From DAOPJM01 sp035399665 (GTDB taxonomy: Bacteria; Bacillota; Clostridia; Christensenellales; CAG-138), in contig DAOPJM010000018.1 of NCBI GenBank assembly GCA_035399665.1, positions 1-36,285 of the forward strand: a stretch of 36,285 bases of DNA, written 5' to 3'. Both the position numbers and the translations under genes were made by a program. Of this stretch, positions 1-6,257 are shown in pieces. The notes below the pieces were generated by a model. It was not told where the DNA came from and did no database searches. It was given only the letters and a program-made list of their open reading frames with translations. The first letter of the stretch is position 1. Each line of letters opens with the position of its first letter.

Positions 1-162
1 AATTTAGCAGATTTAAGCGACAAACAAGCGACAATGCAAAAGCGACGACGCAAAGATATTCACTTAAACCACAATATATACGCATAAATTAATCAAAGCA
101 CGCTATATATGCACATTTTATGCAATATGGCGTGTTTTTCATTTTCTTTGAAAAACAATAAC

Positions 163-257
163 AGTCAACCGCCGCTCCCACTCGTACCCCCTTGTCATCC
201 TGAGCTATCGCGAAGGATCTTGCTAAAAACATATAAGTCAACCGCCGCTCCCCCTCG
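163..257 (+). repeat. Dispersed repeat copy A with flanking direct repeats
   Basis: A core at 192-230 reads TGTCATCCTGAGC..., then GGATCTTGCTAAAAAC. It is flanked by two near-identical 22-base direct repeats (163-184 and 236-257, AGTCAACCGCCGCTCCC followed by a/c and CTCG, one mismatch). The same core recurs inverted at 4836-4871 and direct at 4935-4972, always in non-coding DNA. This is seen directly. It resembles short intergenic repeats of the REP/MITE kind, but no transposase or function is visible. Confidence 0.7.
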
Positions 258-292
258 CCTGATTTCACAACGATTTTTGTTGTCAAGCGGTC

Positions 293-321
293 TTGACAAT
301 TGGTGTGCTATGGTCTACAAT
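293..321 (+). promoter_or_regulatory. Sigma-A-type promoter for the metallophosphoesterase gene
   Basis: TTGACA (293-298), a 17-base spacer, and TACAAT (316-321). Transcription would start near 328, leaving a leader of about 110 bases that carries a small hairpin (356-373) and the operator palindrome at 390-407 before the start codon at 440. Confidence 0.75.
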
Positions 322-355
322 TGTATATCATTGACAAGTAAGTACCCGACCGACC

Positions 356-373
356 CTCCGGTTAACGCCGGAG
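356..373 (+). other. Small leader hairpin
   Basis: CTCCGG (356-361) pairs with CCGGAG (368-373) around a 6-base loop, in the leader just upstream of the LacI-type operator. Function unknown. It is too short and lacks a U-tract close enough to be a convincing terminator. Confidence 0.4.
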
Positions 374-389
374 ATATTTTCTACCAACG

Positions 390-407
390 TTCGCAAACGT
401 TTGCGAA
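390..407 (+). promoter_or_regulatory. Perfect 18-bp LacI-family-type operator
   Basis: TTCGCAAACGTTTGCGAA is a perfect palindrome with a central CpG. This is the architecture of LacI/GalR/PurR-family operators, and its CGCAAACGTTTGCG core matches the published PurR box core. It lies about 60 bases downstream of the predicted transcription start and 32 bases before the ATG, so a bound repressor could act as a roadblock. No LacI-family gene is in this window, so the regulator must be encoded elsewhere. Confidence 0.7.
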
Positions 408-439
408 GATTCCTGCAACTTACTATCTGGGAGGTAAAC

Positions 440-3421
440 ATGAACCTAAAACGCTGTTTGAGCCTTGCTGTGGCGCTTTTGATGCTGTTCTCGCTGTGCG
501 CTGTCACGACCGTCGCTGAGGGTGACGACTGGTGGACGCAGGAGTACTGGGATCTTGATACCCTTTTGACCCTTGGCGCGGCGCCTCCCGCATACAATGC
601 GGAGACGGGCAAGTACGAGATTTCGACCGCAGAGCAGCTTCTGTTTATGAGCGGCGAGTGGAAGACCTCGGACGTCAACTCCGACGGCATTGCGGACGCG
701 CCCCGCGACGGCGATTATCTCTTAATGAACGACATCGACATGAGCGAAATGCTCACCGGCATTGGGCTTGCCATAACCCAAGCTTCGGGCGTTGAGACCC
801 AAGGCTATATGCCGCCCATCTCCGCCAACAAGGACAACCCCAACAACGCGGACGACGGCTACTTCATGGGCAGCTTCGACGGTCAGGGCTATGCGGTCAT
901 TAACCATCGCGTGGTTCGCGCAAGCGGCGAGTATGTCGGATTCTTCGGCTACATCGGCTACAAGACCGCCGAGAAGCAGCCCACGGTCAGCAACCTTGCG
1001 CTTATTAACATCGAGGTCATAGGCATAGAGGACTGCGGAACGCTGTCTGGCGGCTGCTACGCCATAGTCAACAACGTGTTCGTCACAGGCAGCGTAACGG
1101 GCGAGTCCGGCGTTGGCGGGATTGTCTGCTCCATCAAGGCTGGCAGCGGCGGCAACCAAGGCACGGTGACCAACTGCTTTACCCTTGTCGATGTGAACTG
1201 TCTCTACGAGGAGGGCGGAGGCTTTGCGGGCAAAATCGCGGGCTATGCCGCGAACAACTTTGTGGCGGGCAGCGTCACTTCCGCCGCGGACATACAGTAT
1301 GGCGGCGGTTTTGCGGGAGCATATGACGCGGGCGTCGGCATAGCGAACAACGCCGTGCTCACGAGCGGAGTTTACAGCGAGGGCGGCGAGAAGATAGGCG
1401 CTCTTATAGGCAGTCTTGACGGCGACAGCGGCACTACGCTTGTCAATAACCTTGTGTGGGACGGAATGGCCTTAAAGGGCAACCCCGATTACAAGTACCC
1501 CGCCAATTTGGGCGTGACGCAGGCCGACGCAGCGGAGCTTACCGCAAAGTCCACCTACACGGACGTCCTTGGCTGGGACTTTGAAAACACTTGGGAATGG
1601 GTTGGCGACGACATGAGCGGCTTTCCCATGCTTTCGTCTTTCTCACGCTTTGTCGATACCATAGGTCTTGCCGAGGCATTGAACGGCAGCTATGACGCCG
1701 AAGCCAAGGTTTTGAGCAGCGGCGATAAGCTTGTTACCGCCGCCGAAGCCGGCGAGGAGGTCATCCTCACAGCTTGGTTATCGAATTCGGGCGATGACGA
1801 CGCGGTCACGCTGTACTGCGGCGACAGCTCCGACGGCAGCAGCTTCACGGACAGCATAGCCATGGAGCGCGGCGAAGCGGGCTATACCGCGGTGTTCCCC
1901 TTCACCGACGAGGGCGAGTACTATTATTACTTCGGCTCGGGTGAGCAGACCTACCCATATAATATAAGCGATGCCATACCCTTAACGCTTACGCTTCCCG
2001 TCATAGACGGTACGCCCAAGGAGCTTACCGTTTCTCCCGGGCTCACACCTTTGCGGATAGGCTTCAACTTCATCACCTCTGCCGACGCCGACACGGGGCT
2101 TATACGCCTTCGCAAAGCGGGCGAGCAGGAGTGGACTGAATACACCTGCACAAGCTATCTTTCCTTTATAGAGGAAGGCTGGGACGAGATATACAGCCAC
2201 TATGCCGACGTTGACGTTGAAGCTGGTGAGACCTATGAGTACCAAGCCGTGGGCATAGCGAACGGACAGGAGTTTGCGAGCGCGGCCTACAGCTTTGACG
2301 CGCTTCCCGACGACGGCACGGTGAATATAGTCGTACTGTCGGATCAGGAATCCCCGTCCCAAGAGGGTTACAGCTACTTTGCCAAGACCTATGAGCAGTT
2401 CATCCTGCCCACGCTCGGTAAGCCCGACTTCATACTTGGCACGGGCGACAACGTGGAGAACGGCTTCAAGGCCTCCGAGTGGGAATGGCTGTTCAACGAA
2501 TGCGGCGATATATACGCAAGCGTTCCCAATGTGCTGCTGCCGGGCAACTCCGAGTACAGCGGCGATACCTTCTACAAGAATTACTGTGCAAGAACCAACC
2601 TGCCCGGAGGTCTTGACGACGCGATTGCGGGCGAATACACGGGAAGCATGGTAGTGGGTGATGTGTGCTTCGTGTTCATCAACACGGAGATATTCACGGG
2701 AAGCGACAACCTTGCGGCCGACAGAGCGGCCTACTACGAAGCACAAAAAGCATGGGCCAAGGAGGTGTTCGAAAGCTCTGGATGCACATGGAGAGTTATC
2801 GCAACCCACAGAGGCCCTTACACGGCCGACCATGACGGACTTGCCGACGTTCCCGAGGTGCTTGAAATCTGCGATGAGCTGTACGTTGACCTCTATCTGA
2901 ACGGACACGACCACAGCTACATCCGCGTCACCGCCAAGGACGGGCAGAAGCTTGAGCCGGGTCAGGCCACGACCTACCTTACCACCAGCGCGATGGGCGC
3001 GAAGCTTGACGACTACCGCGAGGGGCTTATCGACGACCTTGTGGCCGTACACGTCGGCAGCTCCGACAGGGCGCAGCAGAAGTTCGCGTACATCAGCATT
3101 GACGGCGAGGGGCTGCACGTTAAGGTCTTTGAGCGCGGCGAGGAGGAGGACTTCTCGAGCTATTCCGAGATAGACAGCTTCGACGTGGCGGAAAGCCTGT
3201 CGCTTCAGGCGGGTCTTGTGGAGAAAGCCCCCCAAGCGGCGACGACAATTGAGCCGACACAGGAGCCCCAGGCGGAGCATGAACCCGAGGCGGAAACAGA
3301 GCCGGAGGATAAGAAGCCTATCTCGGCGGGTCTTATCGTACTTATCATATTGGTATCCGCCGCCGTTGTCGCGATAGTCGTATACCTTATACTGCGCAAG
3401 AAGAAGACCGCTGTCAAATAG
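440..3421 (+). CDS. Secreted, C-terminally anchored metallophosphoesterase
   Basis: 993 residues. The ATG at 440 follows a good ribosome site (GGGAGGT); an upstream TTG at 401 in the same frame is not used because it lacks one. An N-terminal signal peptide (Met-Asn-Leu-Lys-Arg, then a hydrophobic run) is followed by a Gly/Val/Asn-rich region with GLUG/beta-helix-like repeats (about residues 130-330), Ig/fibronectin-like stretches, then a calcineurin-like phosphoesterase domain (about 625-880). Visible metal-site motifs: SDQE (D635), GDN (D670), GNSE (N703), THRG (H790) and NGHDH (H823, H825). The C-terminus has an acidic linker, one transmembrane helix and a Lys/Arg tail, so the enzyme faces outward. 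The His usual in DxH is Glu, and the His usual in GNHE is Ser. It probably hydrolyses phosphate esters outside the cell; the substrate is unknown. Control by the LacI-type operator hints at a sugar-phosphate or nucleotide link (inference). Confidence 0.85.
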   Translation: MNLKRCLSLAVALLMLFSLCAVTTVAEGDDWWTQEYWDLDTLLTLGAAPPAYNAETGKYEISTAEQLLFMSGEWKTSDVNSDGIADAPRDGDYLLMNDIDMSEMLTGIGLAITQASGVETQGYMPPISANKDNPNNADDGYFMGSFDGQGYAVINHRVVRASGEYVGFFGYIGYKTAEKQPTVSNLALINIEVIGIEDCGTLSGGCYAIVNNVFVTGSVTGESGVGGIVCSIKAGSGGNQGTVTNCFTLVDVNCLYEEGGGFAGKIAGYAANNFVAGSVTSAADIQYGGGFAGAYDAGVGIANNAVLTSGVYSEGGEKIGALIGSLDGDSGTTLVNNLVWDGMALKGNPDYKYPANLGVTQADAAELTAKSTYTDVLGWDFENTWEWVGDDMSGFPMLSSFSRFVDTIGLAEALNGSYDAEAKVLSSGDKLVTAAEAGEEVILTAWLSNSGDDDAVTLYCGDSSDGSSFTDSIAMERGEAGYTAVFPFTDEGEYYYYFGSGEQTYPYNISDAIPLTLTLPVIDGTPKELTVSPGLTPLRIGFNFITSADADTGLIRLRKAGEQEWTEYTCTSYLSFIEEGWDEIYSHYADVDVEAGETYEYQAVGIANGQEFASAAYSFDALPDDGTVNIVVLSDQESPSQEGYSYFAKTYEQFILPTLGKPDFILGTGDNVENGFKASEWEWLFNECGDIYASVPNVLLPGNSEYSGDTFYKNYCARTNLPGGLDDAIAGEYTGSMVVGDVCFVFINTEIFTGSDNLAADRAAYYEAQKAWAKEVFESSGCTWRVIATHRGPYTADHDGLADVPEVLEICDELYVDLYLNGHDHSYIRVTAKDGQKLEPGQATTYLTTSAMGAKLDDYREGLIDDLVAVHVGSSDRAQQKFAYISIDGEGLHVKVFERGEEEDFSSYSEIDSFDVAESLSLQAGLVEKAPQAATTIEPTQEPQAEHEPEAETEPEDKKPISAGLIVLIILVSAAVVAIVVYLILRKKKTAVK

Positions 3422-3522
3422 CGGCTGTCCAAGGTTGACCGGCGGCAAAGCTCCGACGCTAAGGAGCGAAGGGCGCTCAGCGATGGGGTCGCAGGGCAGC
3501 CCCATAGGTTACGATTTATAAC

Positions 3523-3547
3523 GGGAGCGGCATAAAAACCCGCTCCC
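3523..3547 (+). terminator. Hairpin after the metallophosphoesterase gene, weak terminator
   Basis: GGGAGCGG (3523-3530) pairs perfectly with CCGCTCCC (3540-3547) around a 9-base A-rich loop. No U-tract follows, so termination would be inefficient or factor-dependent. Two further small stems lie upstream: GCTCC/GGAGC at 3450-3467 and ATGGGG/CCCCAT at 3483-3505. Confidence 0.4.
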
Positions 3548-3564
3548 ATATATCGGAGAAATAA

Positions 3565-3924
3565 ATGGAGACAGAGAATGCGGGCAGGAACGCCCACGAC
3601 ACAGGAAAGCCCTATTATGTCTATATGCTGCGCTGCGAGGGCGGCGCCATATACACGGGGCTTACCACCGACCCCGAACGAAGGCTGAGCGAACACCTTT
3701 CGGGCAGCGTCAAGGGCGCGAAGTACACCCGATCGCACACGCCGCAAAGGTTCGCGGCGATGTGGCGCGCCGCCGACCGCTCCGAAGCCTCTAAGCTCGA
3801 ATACGCGATAAAGCGTCTCCGCCGCGCTGACAAGGAAAGGCTTATCGCTGACAGCTCCGCCTTTTTAGAGCTGCTGTCCGCCTTGGACGGCAGCTATGTG
3901 AGGGAATCGAACGCGGATAGCTAA
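3565..3924 (+). CDS. GIY-YIG nuclease-superfamily protein
   Basis: 119 residues with a single GIY-YIG domain: YYVYMLRC, then IYTGLT (the GIY...YIG strand pair, about residues 17-34), followed by the conserved Arg of PERRLSEH and a late Glu in KLEYAIK. This matches the small stand-alone YhbQ/UPF0213-type proteins, which are usually 80-110 residues; a short extra N-terminus (about 15 residues) precedes the domain. Members are presumed structure- or site-specific DNA endonucleases, but their physiological role is poorly known. The ATG follows GGAGAAATAA. The gene is followed by a bidirectional terminator shared with the convergent CBS gene. Confidence 0.85.
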   Translation: METENAGRNAHDTGKPYYVYMLRCEGGAIYTGLTTDPERRLSEHLSGSVKGAKYTRSHTPQRFAAMWRAADRSEASKLEYAIKRLRRADKERLIADSSAFLELLSALDGSYVRESNADS

Positions 3925-4002
3925 ACCGCGCCGCCCCCGTCATATGCTCTTGCCAAGCGAATTTGGATTACAGTCAAAATCAAGCCTAAGCCGAAACCGC
4001 AA

Positions 4003-4036
4003 AAAAGCTGCTGCGAATCTCTCCGCAACAGCTTTT
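4003..4036. terminator. Bidirectional terminator between convergent genes
   Basis: AAAAGCTG-C-TGCG (4003-4015) pairs with CGCA-A-CAGCTTTT (4024-4036), a 13-position stem with one C/A mismatch and an 8-base loop. The A-run on one side and T-run on the other allow it to end both the GIY-YIG gene (+) and the CBS-domain gene (-). Confidence 0.8.
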
Positions 4037-4067
4037 GTTGTAATATAACCCTACCTGTAAAATAACC

Positions 4068-4538
4068 TTATCTGCAGCTGTACAGGGCTGCGGCCTGGTC
4101 GTTTCCGCTGCGGCTGAGACGCGCCTGTTTGGCGGCCTCCGCGTTGCGTTCTTCCACAAAGTGGCGGATGATATCCCTTCTGGTGACTATGCCAATGAAA
4201 GCTCCTCTGTCGTCAACGACAGGTACGAAGTTCTGTTCCATTGCTGACATCAACAGGTCGTCCATGGACGCCATGATGTTCACCGGGGGATTGTACCCTT
4301 CCCGCAGTATGCTGATCAGCTTGGTCTTTTCCCATTGCTTGGGCTGATCCTCATGAATAACCACGTTCAGGAAGTCGCCTTCCGAGACGGTTCCGCAATA
4401 CTTGCCCTCGTCATCGATAACAGGTACGGCGGTCAGGCCGGAAGCTTTGATCTTCTCTATTGCCTGCCTTAACGTAAGATCCCTGTGCAGAACACAGGTT
4501 GCGTGCTTGGGTTTGAGCAGCGATAAGAGATTGTCCAT
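4068..4538 (-). CDS. CBS-domain-pair protein
   Basis: 156 residues consisting almost entirely of two CBS motifs (a Bateman module). The first covers about residues 12-65 (LRQAIEKIKASGLTAVPVID, then YCGTVSEGDFL). The second covers about 85-140 (MDDLLMSAMEQNFVPVVDD, then FIGIVTRRDIIRHF). Such modules bind adenosine nucleotides and usually sense energy or nucleotide state; with no attached catalytic domain the partner is unknown. The start is the ATG at 4538, nine bases after AGAGGTG. A GTG 12 bases upstream is in frame but abuts the ribosome site, so it was rejected. Transcription comes from the strong promoter at 4565-4593, giving a leader of about 20 bases. Confidence 0.85.
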   Translation of the reverse strand: MDNLLSLLKPKHATCVLHRDLTLRQAIEKIKASGLTAVPVIDDEGKYCGTVSEGDFLNVVIHEDQPKQWEKTKLISILREGYNPPVNIMASMDDLLMSAMEQNFVPVVDDRGAFIGIVTRRDIIRHFVEERNAEAAKQARLSRSGNDQAAALYSCR

Positions 4539-4564
4539 CTGGGCTTTCACCTCTTTCCACTATG

Positions 4565-4593
4565 ATTATATTCGATAGCTGGGGAAACGTCAA
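4565..4593 (-). promoter_or_regulatory. Sigma-A promoter of the CBS-domain gene
   Basis: On the minus strand: TTGACG (4593-4588), a 17-base spacer, and the perfect TATAAT (4570-4565). The expected start is near 4558, about 20 bases before the ATG. Confidence 0.85.
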
Positions 4594-4835
4594 TCGAAAA
4601 TCCCGATTATCACAGTTCGGACACAATATATTTAAAATTTTCTTGACATTGTGTCGAAGTCGGATGGAATTGCGGCCTGCGGCTGATTAGTTAGTTGGAC
4701 GCTCTTTGCATCGCATGGCGCGGCTAAAACCGTAAAAGAACGAATCTAAATAGTCAACAGCCATTTACCTCATACAATCTTGCGGATACCTCCTTGCCCC
4801 ACGGGGGAGCGGCACTATCAATGGCAAGCTTCTTT

Positions 4836-4871
4836 CAAGATCCTTCGTCGTTGCCGCTCCTCAGGATGACA
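4836..4871 (-). repeat. Dispersed repeat copy B (inverted)
   Basis: Read on the minus strand it gives TGTCATCCTGAGGAGCGGC..., then GAAGGATCTTG, matching copies at 192-230 and 4935-4972. It sits in the 555-base gap between the CBS gene and rubrerythrin and faces copy C in inverted orientation about 60 bases away. Apart from the repeats, the CBS promoter and the rubrerythrin terminator, nothing else was recognised in this gap. Confidence 0.65.
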
Positions 4872-4934
4872 AAGAGGGTTTGCCACCTGCATATTCGCTC
4901 TATGACGTGATTGCATCGCCATCACCACCCCCCG

Positions 4935-4972
4935 TGTCATCCTGAGCCATCGCTCAGGATCTTGCTAAAAAC
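4935..4972 (+). repeat. Dispersed repeat copy C
   Basis: TGTCATCCTGAGCC..., then GGATCTTGCTAAAAACT. In this copy the interior forms a 7-bp hairpin, CCTGAGC-catc-GCTCAGG. It is the closest relative of copy A, sharing the GGATCTTGCTAAAAAC end. Confidence 0.65.
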
Positions 4973-5021
4973 TTGCACACTCACCCCCCGCTAAACGGCG
5001 GGAACCCCTTCCAACACTAAT

Positions 5022-5058
5022 GAAAAACTGCGACGCTTGTAACACATCGCAGTTTTTC
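5022..5058. terminator. Strong terminator downstream of rubrerythrin
   Basis: A perfect 12-bp stem: GAAAAACTGCGA (5022-5033) with TCGCAGTTTTTC (5047-5058), 13-base loop. On the minus strand it ends the perR-rubrerythrin operon with a U-tract formed by the A-run complement. Confidence 0.85.
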
Positions 5059-5093
5059 TATTTACCTTAAGGAGGAGGGTATCAAATAGGTGA

Positions 5094-5636
5094 TTAATAG
5101 TTAGTGGGTCTTAGCATGAAGTAAGCCTTAGGATGTGCGCAGACGGGGCATACCTCGGGAGCCTTGGGACCATAATGGAGGTGACCGCAGTTCATGCACT
5201 CCCAAACGTTCTCGCCTACTCTTACATAGACTTCACCGCTCTCAACGTTGGACAGCAGCTTCCTGTAACGATCCTCATGGGTCTTCTCAATCTTGGCGAC
5301 CATCTCGAACAGAGCCGCGATGCAAACAAAGCCTTCCTCACGCGCAACCTTGGCAAAGCCCGCGTACATATCGGTCCACTCGTAGTTTTCGCCGGCAGCG
5401 GCGTCCTTGAGGTTGGTGATGGTGTCGGGTACCTTGTTGCCCTCATGCAGCAGCTTGAACCAAATCTTGGCGTGCTCCTTCTCGTTGTCGGCGGTGGTCT
5501 GGAACATAGCTGCGATCTGCTCGTAGCCCTCCTTCTTCGCGGCGGAGGCATAGTAGGTGTACTTGTTGCGGGCTTGGGATTCGCCTGCGAATGCTGTCAT
5601 CAGGTTCTGTTCTGTTTTTGATCCTTTGAGTTCCAT
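5094..5636 (-). CDS. rbr: Rubrerythrin
   Basis: 180 residues. A four-helix ferritin-like domain carries the di-iron site (E19; E52-x-x-H55; E100 region; E117-x-x-H120), followed by a C-terminal rubredoxin domain with two CxxC knuckles (C147/C150 and C163/C166). It reduces hydrogen peroxide in the cytoplasm of anaerobes, taking electrons from rubredoxin or NAD(P)H-linked carriers. Length and domain order are typical. The start is the ATG at 5636 behind AAAGGAA; a longer in-frame upstream extension overlaps perR and has no ribosome site. It lies 31 bases downstream of the perR stop on the same strand, with no promoter or palindrome of its own in between. It is therefore probably co-transcribed with perR and derepressed by peroxide (inference). 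Confidence 0.95.
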   Translation of the reverse strand: MELKGSKTEQNLMTAFAGESQARNKYTYYASAAKKEGYEQIAAMFQTTADNEKEHAKIWFKLLHEGNKVPDTITNLKDAAAGENYEWTDMYAGFAKVAREEGFVCIAALFEMVAKIEKTHEDRYRKLLSNVESGEVYVRVGENVWECMNCGHLHYGPKAPEVCPVCAHPKAYFMLRPTNY

Positions 5637-5667
5637 TTTTGTAAATTCCTTTCTTTTAGTGAAATCC

Positions 5668-6054
5668 TTATTTATGTAAATCCTCTGTGTCGTGCTTTCT
5701 CTTGCACTCGGGGCACAGTCCGTGTACAAGCAGCTCGTACTGCGAAACCTTGATGTGGGCCTCGTCCTCGATAAGCCGCTGCACTCCCTCTGTATCGATG
5801 TCCAGGAACCTGCCGCATTCGTTGCAGGTCATATGGTCATGTGGATACATATTTTTGTCATAGCGGTCGGGCGAGTCCGCCATGGGCAGGCGGCGTATCT
5901 TGCCCTGATCCGACAGTATCTTCAGAGTGCGATAGACCGTGCCTATGGCAATCTGGGGCATGACCTCCCTCGCGCAGGAGAATATCTCGTCCGCGGTTAG
6001 GTGGCGGTCGGCGTCCCCGATTATCTTGACTATCATGGCTTGCTGCTCGGTCAT
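5668..6054 (-). CDS. perR: Fur-family peroxide-type repressor (PerR-like)
   Basis: 128 residues. An N-terminal winged helix (HLTADEIF, then IAIGTVYRTLKIL as recognition helix) is followed by a dimerisation and metal-binding domain. The structural zinc site is C77/C80 and C114/C117. Regulatory-site ligands are visible as H18 (in the HxTAD motif that aligns with PerR H37), H72, H74 and D85, favouring PerR over Fur or Zur. In PerR, metal-catalysed histidine oxidation by peroxide releases DNA. The ATG at 6054 follows AAGGAG. The promoter overlaps a perfect 27-bp palindrome, implying autorepression together with rubrerythrin. Confidence 0.88.
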   Translation of the reverse strand: MTEQQAMIVKIIGDADRHLTADEIFSCAREVMPQIAIGTVYRTLKILSDQGKIRRLPMADSPDRYDKNMYPHDHMTCNECGRFLDIDTEGVQRLIEDEAHIKVSQYELLVHGLCPECKRKHDTEDLHK

Positions 6055-6068
6055 TGCTAACTCCTTTT

Positions 6069-6095
6069 TAGTATTAAGAATAATTCTTAATACTA
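6069..6095. promoter_or_regulatory. Perfect 27-bp PerR/Fur-type operator
   Basis: A 13-1-13 perfect inverted repeat centred on A6082, with inner core TTAAGAATAATTCTTAA (6074-6090). The 7-1-7 spacing and the AAT-N-ATT centre match the PerR-box pattern. It covers the transcription start and touches the -10 element of the perR promoter, an ideal repression position. No second copy was seen near rubrerythrin. Confidence 0.8.
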
Positions 6096-6123
6096 TAATA
6101 GCTTCCATTCCTATATTTGTCAA
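6095..6123 (-). promoter_or_regulatory. Promoter of perR-rbr operon
   Basis: Minus strand: TTGACA (6123-6118), a 17-base spacer, TATTAT (6100-6095). The downstream edge abuts the 27-bp operator. Confidence 0.85.
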
Positions 6124-6172
6124 GGGTAAATTATTATATATTTTTGGCGGCTTGCGCCCTCTCACTATTTTC

Positions 6173-6201
6173 TTTACAGATAGGCGAAATCGTGATATTA
6201 T
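6173..6201 (+). promoter_or_regulatory. Promoter of the aldehyde dehydrogenase gene
   Basis: TTTACA (6173-6178), a 17-base spacer, TATTAT (6196-6201). It is divergent from the perR promoter about 50 bases away. The leader contains a perfect 8-bp hairpin, AGGCGTCA (6216-6223) with TGACGCCT (6233-6240), ending 18 bases before the ATG and close to the ribosome site. Confidence 0.7.
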
Positions 6202-6257
6202 CGCAAAAAAGAATGAGGCGTCAGCGTGGGCTTGACGCCTGTCGGGACGGAGGAACC

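Noticed and set aside
163..257. Possible CRISPR or insertion sequence at the repeated stretch
   Set aside because: Only two direct repeats with one spacer-like insert; no cas genes or transposase in the window.
109..519. Plus-strand frame of 136 codons covering the leader and repeat A
   Set aside because: Runs through the repeat, the promoter and the start of the phosphoesterase gene; its HPELSRRI stretch is the translated repeat.
1982..3505. 507-codon open frame on the minus strand
   Set aside because: Antisense shadow of the metallophosphoesterase gene; no ribosome site, no recognisable domain.
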